NCBI GenBank assembly: GCA_030844895.1
Contig: CM061229.1
Span: forward strand, 127,563,546 to 127,627,545
Direction: 5' to 3'
Origin: Ambrosia x helenae
Taxonomy: Eukaryota > Streptophyta > Magnoliopsida > Asterales > Asteraceae
DNA length: 64,000 nucleotides
The translations under genes and the position numbers were made by a program. The notes beneath the pieces were generated by a model. It saw only the letters and a program-made list of their open reading frames with translations, was not told where the DNA came from and did no database searches. Positions 43,476-56,214 of the stretch are shown one piece after another (within the stretch, counting starts at the first letter, position 1; each line of letters starts with the position of its first letter).

Positions 43476-43614
43476 CACCAATCGGATCCTTTTTCCTTTA
43501 GTTTAACAAAGTTATCCATAACCCAATTACACACCCACCAACACCCGATCCATTTTTTTTATAATAACAGATCGTTAATCAATTACGTAATCCAAATCCA
43601 TCAAGATTTACAAC

Positions 43615-43908
43615 ATGAAGTCTTCTTGCAAGCTTTTAATCCAAAGAAGCGTCTCCTTATTCACCAAATTCCCAAATCATCGCAATCTCCATACCTCTGC
43701 TCCTCGATTATTAGGTCTTCGATGTGCACCAATTAATCATACCCATAAACCCTTCTCTTTTTCCTACCCATATTACGTTGCTGGTTATTCAACCACTTTA
43801 GAGTCACGTGTAAACGATAAGAATTTCGAAAACATTTATGTTCATGGTGGTGGTGATTTGAGTAAAAGTTTAGGTATAGAAAGGGAGGAATCTGTTGGGT
43901 TAAATAAT

Positions 43909-43942
<34 letters not shown>

Positions 43943-46590
43943 TTGAGGATAATGAGAAGGTTGGTGTGTGTTGTGAGGGTAAAGTTAGGGTGGAATCAGA
44001 GGCGGAGAAAGAGGCGTGGCGGTTGTTGAGGGAGGCGGTGGTGACATACTGTGGTAACCCGGTTGGGACGCTGGCTGCGAATGATCCTGGAGATAAGATG
44101 CCTTTGAATTATGATCAGGTTTTTATTCGGGATTTTGTGCCCTCGGCTTTGGCGTTTTTGTTGAAGGGTGAAGGGGAGATTGTTAGGAACTTTCTTTTGC
44201 ATACTTTGCAATTGCAGGTGATTTTAAGATTACTTTTTGGTTGTTTTTTAGCTTTTTGTGATGAATTTGTGTATATGATTTGTTTGTTATTGGATCATGA
44301 GTGCTAGATTAGATAATTCATTAAGTTAGTGAAGTTAGAAGGCCATTGAGATCAAATAGTCACATTTATGAGGAAACTGTTTATGAATGAGTTAAGGGAC
44401 TGTTTGGTAGCCTCTTAATGAGGCTCAGAACCATTCAGCTCTCTGAATGGTTCAACATTCGGACTGTTTGTTTCAACCTAAAAAAAGCTCTGAATGGAAT
44501 GGTTAAGAGCTGAACCATTCAGGCTTGGTGCATAGCTGAACCATTCAGACTTCAGCACTTAATCATTCAGAGCCTCCTAACCATTCAGACCTCTTAATGA
44601 TTCAGCACTTAATCAACCAAACAACCCCTTAATGATTCAGACCTCTTAAACTTACCCCACCCACTAGACATTGTTCATCACGCCCCTTGAAAACGTTAAA
44701 TAAATGGGATTGTTTAGGACTTTATGTTGTTTAGTGTGAAAAAGGTGGTATGTTGAGGACAGCCCTATGTAAAATTACTAAGGTTACAATCATTGCAAAT
44801 TCCATTGATGTTGCTTTGTTGTTTTGTCAAGAGTTGGGAGAAAACCGTCGACTGCTACAGTCCAGGACAGGGGCTAATGCCTGCAAGTTTCAAAATAAGA
44901 ACCGTGCCTCTTGATGATACAAAAGTAGAAGAGGTTTTGGACCCAGATTTTGGGGAATCGGCTATAGGGCGTGTTGCACCGGTTGACTCTGGTAAAGTCA
45001 ATTTTTTTTTTCATTTGTGAACTATGCTGATAATCTATTGGCATACGATTATGATTCTTGTAGCTTTTGTTTATTTGTTTGCATATTGATTTTAACGCAG
45101 GGTTATGGTGGATTATCTTGTTAAGAGCTTATTGCAAGATCACTGGTGATTTTGCTATGCAAGAACGGGTCGATGTTCAAACAGGCATTAAACTTATTTT
45201 GAATTTGTGCCTATCCGATGGGTTCGATATGTTCCCTTCTCTATTAGTCACTGATGGCTCGTGTATGATTGATAGAAGAATGGGTATCCATGGCCACCCT
45301 TTGGAGATTCAAGTGAGTTCATTTTTGACCTATGTCTTTTAACCGTTGACATTTCAGTTTTATCTCATCTTTTTTTCCCACTTCGCAGTCGTTATTTTAC
45401 TCGGCTCTAAGGTGTGCTCGTGAGATGCTTGCGTTCGATGAAGGCTCAAAGAATTTAGTGAGGACAATCAACAATAGACTTAGTGCATTATCTTTTCATA
45501 TCAGGGAGTATTATTGGGTTGATATGAAGAAAATTAACGAAATTTATAGATATAAAACCGAAGAGTACTCTACCGAAGCAACAAACAAATTCAACATTTA
45601 CCCAGAACAGATTCCTCATTGGTTAATGGATTGGATTCCCGAAGAAGGAGGTTACATGATTGGAAATCTACAGCCTGCACATATGGATTTCAGATTTTTT
45701 ACACTCGGTAATATATGGTCGATTGTTTCTTCTTTGAGCACTCCGAAACAGAACAATTCGATATTGAATCTAATAGAATCCAAATGGGATGATCTTGTCG
45801 GCCATATGCCTCTTAAGATTGTCTACCCTGCTTTGGAGTTAGAAGAGTGGCGCATAATCACTGGTAGTGACCCGAAGAACACGTGAGTTTTTTTTCTTAT
45901 GTTTTGTAAACTAGTGTGTGTAGAGGGCAGTTTTGACGTGTTAGTTATGAATGGGTCAATTTGAGTGGTGTTTTGTCCAAACGGGTCAAATAGCTAAAGG
46001 GGAAACATGCCCGTTGGGTTGAAAGAGTTGGTCATAATTATTTATTCGAAGTTTCATGTTTTTACTGATTTATGTTATATCGATCCCTAACAAGTTATTC
46101 ATTCATTACAGACCGTGGTCTTATCACAATGGCGGTTCATGGCCAACCCTTCTATGGCAGGTAACTTTTTCACAGGCTATCCGTTAATTTTTCACATTGT
46201 TTTTGTTTTCTGCAAGTCAGTGATCAAAAAGTTGATGCTTTTCTGTTTCTTGTGTATTTTAGTTTACATTAGCTTGCATCAAGATGGGAAGAACAGAATT
46301 AGCAAGAAAGGCAGTCGATCTTGCTGAAAAAGCGACTGCGTGCTGATCACTGGCCTGAATATTATGACACTAGAAGTGGGAGATTCATAGGGAAACAATC
46401 TAGACTTTACCAAACATGGACAATTGCTGGATTTTTGACATCCAAAATGCTCTTGGAAAACCCTGAAAAAGCTTCTCTTTTGTTTTGGGAAGAAGACTAT
46501 GATCTTCTCGAAATATGTGTTTGTGGTTTGAGCAAAACTGGCAGGAAGCTATGTGCTCGCGTTGCTGCCAAATCGCAGATTCTCGTGTGA
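43615..46590 (+). CDS. Alkaline/neutral invertase (GH100), probable mitochondrial, with one frameshift
   Basis: Six exons fit by GT-AG rules and homology: 43615-44217, 44832-44991, 45101-45312, 45389-45882, 46112-46160, 46263-46590 (615 codons with stop if unbroken). GH100 enzymes hydrolyse sucrose to glucose and fructose. Blocks seen: GTLAANDPGDKMPLNYDQVFIRDF split over family core, SWEKTVDCYSPGQGLMPASF, DSGLWWIILLRAY, MIDRRMGIHGHPLEIQ, WPEYYDTRSGRFIGKQ, ending AAKSQILV. The N-terminus (MKSSCKLLIQRSVSLFTKF) looks like a mitochondrial or plastid transit peptide. An AAT microsatellite gives a poly-Asn run (about residues 98-110). In exon 6 the A5 run at 46327-46331 shifts the frame, giving a stop at 46344-46346 and loss of about 88 residues: pseudogene or sequencing error. 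Confidence 0.93.
43905..43941 (+). repeat. (AAT)n microsatellite in invertase exon 1
   Basis: An uninterrupted aat run encoding about ten asparagines inside the coding region, between the transit peptide and the GH100 core. Confidence 0.9.
44396..44628. mobile_element. MITE in invertase intron 1 (233 bp)
   Basis: Terminal inverted repeats gggactgtttggt and accaaacaacccc, flanked by ttaa on both sides (44392-44395 and 44629-44632), consistent with a Tourist-like TTA/TAA target. The interior is built of inverted gaaccattcag / ctgaatggttc words. It sits in intron 1, away from splice sites. Confidence 0.8.
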
Positions 46591-47014
46591 TGCTTTTCAG
46601 AGTTAGTTGTGTACAGTAAATACCATATCAAAACTGCAGGGAGTTACAAATAGCATAAAGAAAATCGAAAAACTGTTTTTTTTTTTTTTTTTCTAGGAAG
46701 AGATCCGAGGTTATTTATACCTGGTATTGGTTTGTTCGATCAACTCAGTTGATCGACACGCTATTAGCTTGTTGTTTGGGATAGGAATTGGTTTATGATC
46801 GATTGTACTTGGCATTCTGTAAGGTTACTAAGTAATAATACTAACAAAAGATTTCTGAATCAACTATATTTTCTTTTTTAATTTGGATCCAATGACAGGG
46901 TTACAAAAAGAAGAAATAAATTAAGAATCCAACTTTATCTAACAGAAGTGCACTGAAAGTGCTACCAAAACAAACAATCAAAACATTTAAATCAAAACTA
47001 ACATGGTTCATACT
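46591..47014. other. Convergent intergenic region
   Basis: 3' flanks of the invertase (+) and MCTP (-) genes. A T15-type run near 46680 is present. No other gene seen. Confidence 0.6.
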
Positions 47015-50000
47015 TCATAGGATCTGATCTGAAAGCGGTGGGAGTCGTCTGAAGAAGTTGACCGGCAGCGATGGCATGTCGCCACGGAAACGAGGGTGGC
47101 GCATGTAGAAGAATCCCCACCCTAGGAGAAATGCTTTAAACGGCACAATGTAGAACACTAGCGACGCCAACAGACAAATCACTACAAATATTCCGGTTGC
47201 TCTCGGGTCTCTCCAATTGCATAATGCCTCTAGCCTCTCTCCTTGAGCTGCCACATCACCGAGTAGTGTCTGAGCCCGACCTGCTAGAGCACGTAGTCGG
47301 TCATACCGGATACGGACTTGGTCCGGTGACCTTGAACTGGGAAAGCCGTCGAACTCCTCATCAAGCTCGTCGGGTCCTACAGAATCAACTTGGGAGAGTC
47401 TTGGATCCATTGTAACAGGGGCCTGCATTCGGTATCGGTATCTCAATGCCACAATCAAGAAGGCATATAGGCAAATTGTGGGCAGGATTAGATGTGGGCA
47501 CAAGACAATAGCCAGCAGGAGCACATGGACCAAGACTGTTGTTGGCGGGTGCGCCCAGGTACAAATCGAGTCGAGCCATCTTGCCATGGTGGCTGCTTTT
47601 GACAAGCTGTTAATTATCCGAAACCAGTTAGACTTGCTTCTCCTCATGCTCCAAGTGTGAGTATCCGAGTCCAACATAAACTGAACCACTTCTTGACCCA
47701 ACGCTGGCTCTGACCGACCCAACCTTGCAGTCACAATCTTCATAGCGTTATGCCTCAGCATATCTTGTTGTATAGGACCCAAAGGTCGCACATAATGCAT
47801 CCGTGGCAGCATCGGGGTCGAGTAAGCTTGGAGTAGACTAAGCCATGATGAACATGAGAACCTCACTGCAATCTCAATCTCGCCCATTTTCTTGGCTCCA
47901 TTCGGGAGCAACACAATTAGCGAATACGAACCCATGTACACCCGATTTGTGTCCAGTGTCGAGAGTCGTATCCTAAGCTTCCCGAGTCGAACATCTTTGT
48001 TAGGCTTATCATCTCCTTCCCCAATCCTGTACCGCCCGTTATCAAACACACCAATAGTGAGCACCGTGCACGGATCATACACATCCCACGTGTACTGCTC
48101 GTTCCACCGCGGATTAAACCGATCAAGTATCGTCCGTGTCCGAACCCATTTCGGCCCATACTTTGCCACCACGTAGGAATCCGTCGTGCCACGTGTCCCG
48201 TCCTTCGTTTTCACCGGCAGTAAATTAGTCGCCCCACGAATGCCAACTTCAAGCAACCCGATAGGCGGTTTCGACAACTGCTTCGCAGTGGGGCGAACGT
48301 CGCTGGTCACGTGAGCCGCCTCATCAAGCACGTGATAACCACCTTCCAAACAAACACCAACATGAATCCTACCCGCGTACGGTCGACTCTCATCCCCAAC
48401 CAAATTAAACCACCTTGACCCGAGCGTTGACCGATCGTCTGTCGTCTTGTCTATACTAGCAACCTGCACCTTAGCATGCCCAATAGTCTGACCGTTAGAT
48501 GCATCTTCAACCGTAATCACCAAAAACGGCTCAAACGGCTCAGCTGCAACAAAAACCAAATCCTCATTCCACGTAGGATTAGAAGAAGTACTCGACGACC
48601 CAACCGTTGTCCGGTTCGTTTTAAACAGCTGTGGACCGAGCTGACCCTTAACAAACAACTCCGGGTTTTTTACTCTAGGTTCGGGTCCCAACCCTAGCTG
48701 CAAGTCTTGGGTTTGGATAACCGTTAGCCTCAAATACCACAGCTTCGGTGAAAGATAAACTTTAGCTCGGGTCTCCGGTATCAACCCACCCGAATCCGAT
48801 TGCCATGCCTCTTGAAACGTCTCATCAGCCTGTGTACCTAACCATACTGCTAACATAACATCTGTCGCCGGAATATTATCCGGTGATCCTTCGAGAGTGT
48901 ACCATTGTGGAGCTAATGGACTGTCTGGTGGCACTCTTTTAGGGACTTCTGTCAATTCAAACGACACCGTTCCTAAACAGCTTTCTAAAACTTCCTCTTT
49001 GCCGTCTTCTGTAGCTTTTTTCTTTCGATCGAAAACCGAAACTTCTAGAGATGTCGAATTTAACCCTTCTTTGTCGAATGCGAATACTTGATCCCAAGGT
49101 TTGGCTGCTGTTTGTTCTTTTGTGGTGATGCTATGAGTTCCTATAGCCAATTTCGCGTAGTAAACGGTCGAATCATCGGATTCTTTATCCGCGCGTTTCG
49201 CCTTTACTACGCGAACATACAGAAACGGCATTCGATCGACTAAATCGAATGCGCTGCTTCCTCGGTGATGATTCGAAAGCGAAACCACATCAGGATCATG
49301 ATTTGCTGCTTTCCTAGCCAATTGAAGGCTCTCATCCACCTGCTTTGGCTTCGGCGACTGCGCTATAGCAGCGCTCTCTACTAAAGGCGGCGGCTGTGTA
49401 ACCGCCGCCGCCTCTGGAGCCGCCGAAGCCGCAACAACCGGAGGATCCTCTTTTTTCGGATCCTCTGGCGGCTTCGGTGTCTCGTCTTTCTTATCTTCTT
49501 CTTCCTTTGGTTTCTCGTCCGTTTTCGCCTCTTCGTCGGGTTTTTTCTCCTCCGGCGGATTCTCTTCCGTTTCCGCCGGAGGAGTTTCAGCAGCCTCCGG
49601 CTTTTTCTCTTCTACAGCAGGATCAGCCGGAGGCTGCTCATCAACATAACAAATCTTAATCCAATTTCACCTTTAATCTGTGAAAACACACTCCTCTTCT
49701 CCAACGGATAATAAACCAACGCCTCTGATCCCGACTGTGGAAAACTACTTCCGGCTATTTTAACTTTACCGAGAAACGTACTCCGTTTACCGGTTTTTTT
49801 ATTATCATTATAAACATTAAGCTCTAATATCTCAGTCGCCATTGAGGCAACATCATGAACCAGAAACTCGATCTTCTCATCCCATTGAGGGTTAAGATCT
49901 CTGGAAACCGTCTTGGTTCGCCTTCGTTGGCCGTCGAAATCAACGATTACGTAAGCGCTTGCTGTGCCTTGGCCGTCTTTAGGCATCAAGTTCTTGGCAT

Positions 50001-50034
50001 TGCAGACCTCTACTATTAGCTTTCGATTACTCAT
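47015..50034 (-). CDS. Multiple C2 and transmembrane-region protein (MCTP, QUIRKY-like), with one frameshift
   Basis: Intronless, ATG at 50032-50034. The first C2 domain (RKLIVEVCNAKNLMPKDGQG ... GEIGLRF, residues about 4-128) runs into a frame change at about 49644-49653; the other frame then continues with a Pro/Glu/Lys-rich linker (about 130-245) and three more C2 domains to 47015. Total 3020 bp, one short of 1007 codons, so a single base is missing. C2 blocks: SAFDLVDRMPFLYVRVVKAK, KLWYLRLTVIQTQDL, IGLLEVGIRGATNLLPVKT. The C-terminal phosphoribosyltransferase-C region has hydrophobic segments (TTVLVHVLLLAIVLCPHLIL and GIFVVICLLASLVFYIVPF) and ends FFRRLPPLSDQIL, as in the family. MCTPs tether ER to plasma membrane, notably at plasmodesmata. 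The missing T makes this a pseudogene or an assembly error. Confidence 0.93.
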
Positions 50035-50819
50035 TTTTTTAAATGATTCAATAAACAAATTAAAAGAATTGGATGAATTTGTTGAGGGAGATGGAGATTA
50101 AAAATGTGAAGGAGAGGGAAAAGGTGTGAAGGGTTTAAGAAGGGTGGAGAGAAGAAAACTATAAGGAAATAAAGTACAAGGGCTCATGTGAAAATGACTG
50201 GAAATGTGACCGTTGTGCTTTGATTTGATTCTTCTATTAATTAATAGTTTTAATTAATCTGTAACCGTCTAAATAATATTTACATGTTCCATGCATTTTG
50301 CATTTTCATCCATGGAATACCATATGAAGTTTATATGCTATTTTATATAAATTAAATTAAATCGAATAAAATTAAGTAGAAAATATTAAAAATGTATATC
50401 TTCAAAATGAGAGTTGAAAGAAGAGTGAGATGAAATGTAAATAAGTGATCTTATGTAGTTAATTGGAGAGTGAATTATTTGGTTATTGTGATCTATCTAA
50501 AAATGAATGGTGTTGTATCTTACTAGTGATTCTTTAAATAAATATTAATTGATATAAATATGTGGAGTTGAATTTCATAAGCCATTGCTTAAGTTTTGTT
50601 ACATGTTATTCAAAAGTTGGTTAAAAATTATATTATGTAAACTTAAAATAGGGTAGCTAACAAGAATTTAACCTTTTTTTTTTTTAATGACAAATGTTCT
50701 CTGCTTTTAAATTACAACATATTAATCACAATCTATGTTATGTTTGGAACCTTGGTCTTCTTGGCAAGAGACAAAAGCTTCTTGAAGGGATGTATGGTGT
50801 CAAATTCATGCGCACCATA
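50035..50819. other. MCTP upstream region
   Basis: Promoter side of the minus-strand MCTP gene. Purine-rich gagagggaaaagg tracts lie near 50085-50160 in the probable 5' UTR, and AT-rich DNA beyond. No other gene seen. Confidence 0.55.
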
Positions 50820-50829
50820 CAAACAAAGG

Positions 50830-52099
50830 GATTTTTTTGCCAAACTAGTGCTACAGTGTCATTTTTTTGTGCATTTGAAGGGTGTCAGCCATGAATTTTC
50901 ACAAATGGTGAAGAAGCAACACCATCTTGCGGATTTGATGATGTGGAGGGGAGAGGAGAGAGGCTTTTGCTGACTAGGAGAGATGGGGAAGAATCCGCAA
51001 TATCATCTTGCGGATTTATTGGCTGTTTTTGTAGGCTTCAAAATAATGCAAGGGGGTGTTTTGTAACTTAGGGGTCATGTTGCAATACCATCTTGCGGAT
51101 TCAAGGTTATATCCGCAACATGATGTTGCGGATTCATTAAAAATGGCCGAGAGTTTAATACTTGAAGGGGGTCTTTTGTAACTACATATCACATGGGATT
51201 AAACCCAACCACACATATGTTTGCAGGGGGCAGCATTAAAGTACATTTGCGCATGACCGTGTTGCGGTTTCCATGTATTATGTATGTTATATAACATTGA
51301 GACATATTAAGACGGTGTTCTCATCTCATTTACATGATGTTCAAAAATCCTACTATACCACAAAAAAAATATGATGTTTTCATTTTCTCATTTCATGTTG
51401 TTACATCCACATTCCATCATTGGTGGTGACAAGAGAAGTTTCGTTTGGAACATTGGATCGATGTTACATCCACTTGGAGTTATAACAGTATTGGGCGGGG
51501 ATGAGCCATGCTTAAAGGCATTGATGCCCGTTTCATCCCCCGCCTTGCATCGCTTTTCTGGGGTCCAAAAAAGCGGTGTCTTTGGATCGGTGTTACATCC
51601 ACATGAAACTACTTAGATCGGTGTTACATCCACACGTGGTATAACACGTGTAGAATGCAACATTGTCACTGTAGTTTATAATATTTTGCCGTTGGTTGTC
51701 GTTGCTAGTCTCAATCTCCAGTCTACCAAACCCCGACATTCCAACGGTCTCTTTAGGGAGGTCAACTTTCAAGACCATTGTCAGCCTTTTTCTGAATCCG
51801 CAACATCATGTTGCGAAGACCACAAAGAATCCGCAAGATGGTATTGCAACATGACCCCTAAGTTACAAAACACCCCCTTGCATTATTTTGAAGCCTACAA
51901 AAACAGCCAATAAATCCGCAAGATGATATTGCGGATTCTTCCCCATCTCTCCTAGTCAGCAAAAGCCTCTCTCATCTCCCCTCCACATCATCAAATCCGC
52001 AAGATGGTGTTGCTTCTTCACCATTTGTGAAAATTCATGGCTGACACCCTCCAAATGCACAAAAAAATGATACTGTAGCACTAGTTTGGCAAAAAAATC
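50830..52099. mobile_element. Non-autonomous MULE with about 280-bp TIRs (1270 bp)
   Basis: Flanked by the exact 10-bp duplication caaacaaagg (50820-50829 and 52100-52109). Inverted repeats start gatttttttgccaaac and extend about 280 bp (50830-51118 against 51825-52099). The TIRs contain repeated atccgcaagatgrt(a/g)ttgc words. The TIRs are unrelated by eye to those of the 8.8-kb MULE, yet the central 51390-51780 is a third copy of that MULE's arm module. No transposase. Confidence 0.9.
51390..51780 (+). repeat. Arm-module copy inside the non-autonomous MULE
   Basis: Shares ggatcggtgttacatccaca, cgtggtataacacgtgtaga and the following gtagtttataatatt stretch with 35200-35320 and 42960-43080. 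It contains four gttacatccaca-type words. The reading frame homologous to the arm ORF has a TAG after HETT. Confidence 0.85.
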
Positions 52100-52109
52100 C
52101 AAACAAAGG

Positions 52110-52750
52110 CCGCAACTTAACCAAACGAATACAACAAATGTTGGACGAAACATGCGTCAGACTTATTGACATAGACTCTCCCGCCGTTTTACGTCAGCGC
52201 ACGTCTGACAGAAACAAAGCTTCTTCGGTAATAATGTCAAAGCTTCTTCAACACACCCAAAGGATGCCTTTTCAGGCAACCTCGAGACACCCACCGAGGG
52301 ACAGGCGTGCCTTGGGCAATTGTGCCTGACTGCGAGCCGCCCGTCAGAGTCTGCAGCCAATCACAGGCCACACCTGCTCTGACACTAGGAAAGGACGATG
52401 ACGTTACGCCTCCCAAGCCAAGTATTTCTACAGACGACTATTGCAACCTATCCACTTGTCTCTGGCTGCAGAAAAGCGAATTATTACAGACTGCCACAAC
52501 GCACTAGCCGACGAACACCATGTGTCCGCTGACCTTCTGCGCCCACTCAACCGACGCCATGTGGATTTACGACAGGGCGGTAACATCTTCCTTTACCGTT
52601 TTTACATGCTTACTTTCACCTATTGGGCCAAAGACTTGGAGGTATATCTACCTGGGTCGGACCCCATTAATTCATTCACTACACTTCCGTTGAAAAGACT
52701 ACGAGCACATCGTACTTTTCCATCCCTTGTTTTGTTATAACAAATGTTTA
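52110..52750. other. Unidentified GC-richer block
   Basis: More GC-rich than its surroundings, with short open stretches. The 10-bp word aacaaatgtt is found on each side (near 52132 and 52739), which may mark an insertion, but there are no matching termini. No domain recognised. Confidence 0.35.
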
Positions 52751-54309
52751 GAGGCTCGACTCTTCTGACCGGTTACCTTCTAACATCCTTGGTCTAGTTC
52801 CAAAGACCCTCACTGATACACACTTTACCCGCTTAAATCTTTATCTTCTAGCGAATTCACTACCTTGCTCAGTCCTAATACGATGATCGAGAATTCTTGT
52901 TTCTAGTGAATTCACTACCTTGATCAGTCCTAATAAGAAGTTACTTAACTATTTAACTTTTCACTAGTTACTTCTGATTAGGGGTGAGCTTTGAGCTATA
53001 CCGATACCGAAACTACTAATTTTTGTGGGTACTAGTACTGAATTAACTCGGTACAGTATTAATACACAGTGAAAGAAAAATAGGAATTCATAGGAGGGTA
53101 TCACACGGACTCCGATTGAACCCATTCAAGCGGCATTAGAATCGTCTTATCGAACCCTATGACGTTAGTTTTTAGGTCTTTGTTTTTTTTGAGTTTTAGC
53201 TTGTAGTTTTTAGAATATGCGTTATATCATTGTGTCTTTTTCTTATTTTCATCATTGTGTCTTTTTTTCTTCAGCATTGTGTTATATTTTTTAAAACTGT
53301 GTTATATTTTGTGACTCATTATGTCATATTTCATGATCTATTGTGTTTTTTTGTATCATTCTCACCCTTCTCATTTTTTGTATTATTTGTAGAATAACTC
53401 AACCCTCAAAGATAAATCAACCTAAAATACCGGTACTGTACCAAATTGTTACTAAATAAAAAGTACCGGTCCTAAAAAACACAAAAAGTGGATACCCAAG
53501 TAGTACAAAAATGGTTTGTCATGGTACATTAATTGTAACGATTCAGTTTTGATACAGGATACTATTTGAGTGTTCAATAATCTTTTTACTTTACTACATA
53601 GAAATGGGAATCAGGTGATATTGTGGCTCCAGCATAGTTTGATTTTATTTGATTTTATTATAGTATATACTTTTTTAGTGGGGTTTCATTGGGCAGTTAC
53701 AATACAGGGCAAATGCCACGGGGGAAGCACGTGAGTAGCAGCGAGCATAACGCCTGCAACAGGATCCGTTATGTTTTTTGGGAATTGGGATCTATATACA
53801 CCACGAACGGTTTTCATGCATTTAATATACCATCTCAAATACAAAAAACAAAACACTTTTAGTAACTTTAATTATTAAATTATCACACAAGTAACAAGCT
53901 GCTAGCAAAGATGCAAGAGAAACCTAACGGTGCTAAGTTAGATCAATCAAATTTGAAGTTTTAGTTCTTTTTTCTATAGAAATGAAAATCATAAACCTCT
54001 TTTATTGAGATGTTACCAAAAAAAAAAAAAAAAAAAACTATTTAGGGAGAGCGGGGCACTACCAGCAAACGGTGCTGGTAGCCCTCTACCCTTACGGTAT
54101 CACTGCCCGGGTGACAGAGATAGTGTTTTGTTGGTATGTTTAAAGGAAGGAATGTATCTAGCTACAATATTGTTGAACAAATCAAAGTTGACTTACATCT
54201 TATGAATGTGGAGAACACATAAGAGCAGCATGGGAGGGCTGGGTCAGATTTGATGTAGTAATTTACTAATTTAGCATGGTGGTGTTCTGTTTTGAGAAGA
54301 ATATATGTT
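52751..54309. other. Intergenic, no gene seen
   Basis: AT-rich. Two copies of a gaattcactaccttg.tcagtcctaata stretch (near 52855 and 52909). An A-run at 54016-54036 precedes a GC-rich patch with a perfect 9-bp stem (ctaccagca / tgctggtag, 54058-54080). Confidence 0.5.
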
Positions 54310-55004
54310 TCTATGTGATGACGTAGGCTCATGTCCGGAACCCTGAAAGCATTCGGATGAACGCTAAGGGCACATGGGGTGGTCCGTGATGGCCAACCCG
54401 TAATAGCGTGATGGTCGCGAAACACCGCCCCCTCCAAATCATGGCCGTGAGCAAAGATACCAAAACAATTGTCAAAGTTTGTTGGTGGTCCCTGTGGTAG
54501 CCAAAGTCAACAAGCTTTTTGTTTTTTTAATTAAAAAATAGTGATGGGTCCCACCAAAAGTCACTTTGTGGCACAAGATGATTGTGTGTGATAGTGTGAT
54601 AAAATGATGACCACCCCATGTGCCCTAAATGGATCGGAAAGGACGATGCTAAACTAACCGGATGAACACTAAAACAGTTAGGAAGCAAACAATAATATAA
54701 CGGACAATAAATAAAACAAAGGGATAAAGACTAAAACCTAAAGACTAAAAAGAGGCGGCTCTTGACCAATGGATATAACTGAAAGGACAGACAAGCCTAC
54801 GAAAAAACCTGTGGGGACTAACAAAAGACGGCTATAGTCTAAAGGGCATTACCGAAGCCTAATAAAATAACAGAAAAACCATACCTCAATCAGCCGGAAC
54901 AGTAACATAGTCACTGTTCCAGCCGCCCTTATGATAACTCGTAATTAATGCAGGAGCATTCAAAGCCCTATAAATACCAACCTCAGTTGGTTGTTGAGGA
55001 TCAT
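54310..55004. repeat. 695-bp direct repeat, left copy
   Basis: Matches 61658-62352 without visible difference at a constant offset of 7348. It contains a MITE and a truncated copy of the possible exon at 62234-62385. Confidence 0.95.
54368..54625. mobile_element. Tourist-like MITE (258 bp), left copy
   Basis: Inverted ends gggcacatggggtgg and ccaccccatgtgccc, flanked by TAA on both sides (54365-54367 and 54626-54628). Duplicated with the surrounding 695-bp segment (second copy 61716-61973). Confidence 0.85.
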
Positions 55005-55029
55005 TTATAAGATTCCTAACTGTTAAGAA
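55005..55029. other. 25-bp filler at the copia 5' junction
   Basis: Unique sequence between the end of the left 695-bp copy and the 5' LTR. It has no counterpart at the right junction. Confidence 0.8.
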
Positions 55030-55454
55030 TGTTGGAATAAATATACGTAAGGTTTGTATATTTATCGATAGCCATTATAATCATTTATATTATGATGATC
55101 AATTATTAATATTATCCTAAGCCCAATAATAGATATGTCTTTGATGGACGGACTATCATTAGATGGGCCTTATTAGGGTGTCCCCTGGGTATGTATAAAT
55201 ATGAAGAGATATTATGAGATTAGGGTTGACACATTCATAACACCATTAGCCATCCCCTATCTCTCTCTCTCTCTCTCTCTCTCAATGTGTTCATAACTTT
55301 AGAACACATAAACCATCAGAACTGCATACCCTAAAGGGAACCCAATCAAGATGATGGTGTCTTCCATTACTAAGGTTCCTAAACGGTTACGCATATCAGG
55401 TACACATGATTGAATCTATCTGTTTATCTTATGTTCTTATTAATATAATCAACA
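55030..55454 (+). repeat. 5' LTR of the copia element
   Basis: Begins tgttggaataaa, ends ataatcaaca, contains TATA-like tatgtataaata near 55190 and a (CT)n tract near 55258. The primer binding site follows at 55457. Confidence 0.92.
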
Positions 55455-56214
55455 TGTGGTATCAGAGCGATGTTGATTGTATTAATTCAATCATAGAATT
55501 CGATTTGCAAAATTAAATTAAATAAAATCGAAACGAGAAAACTATAAATGTTTACGATTGTTTCAAAATCTTAATGGAACAAAATATGTATTTGATTGTT
55601 CCTCTTATTTTCATGCAAATCGAATTATTAAGTGATTTACATTCACATATTACGAAGCCTTTAGTTAGTAAATTACCCATCACAAATTTTACAATATATT
55701 AAATTGGATTTGTGAATTGTCAGCCATTAAAATAGACTTAATTTTTTTTTACGTCAGATCCTCATATTATTATTTATGAGGTTTTAATTTGGTGGGTGAT
55801 TTAATTTTAGTCAAATATTTCAATTGCCTAATGTTTTACAACTAATATGCTTTTGAATATTTGCCTTATCATTTAAGTATAAGATTCATAAGATAAATAT
55901 AAGGTTGATTATGTTTTTATCGGTTGATGATGTTCTTCAAGAACATCATAAGAAAACTGAAAATTATTATGATTTTTGGTTTAAAATTGGATTGAAATTT
56001 TGTTTCCGATAATTTAGGACGTAACTTTATCTCCAAAGAATTTTCGAAATCAATTATGATTAAGTTAAAGATTTCGAAATCTAATGATATCTTTGGGGAT
56101 AGTCATTATTTAAAACTGGAAACAGATATTATGTAAATCCCTAAAATTTTTGAACCACTAACTTTATCAATTTTTTTTTAGTTTTCGATAATAATAATAA
56201 TTGTTTTCGGTTTT

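Noticed and set aside
52110..52750. Solo LTR between the aacaaatgtt repeats
   Set aside because: TG...CA ends can be drawn, but the 5-bp flanks do not match and no LTR signals were recognised.
54050..54130. Hairpin ctaccagca / tgctggtag as a microRNA or snoRNA
   Set aside because: The stem is only 9 bp and has no extended pairing or box motifs.
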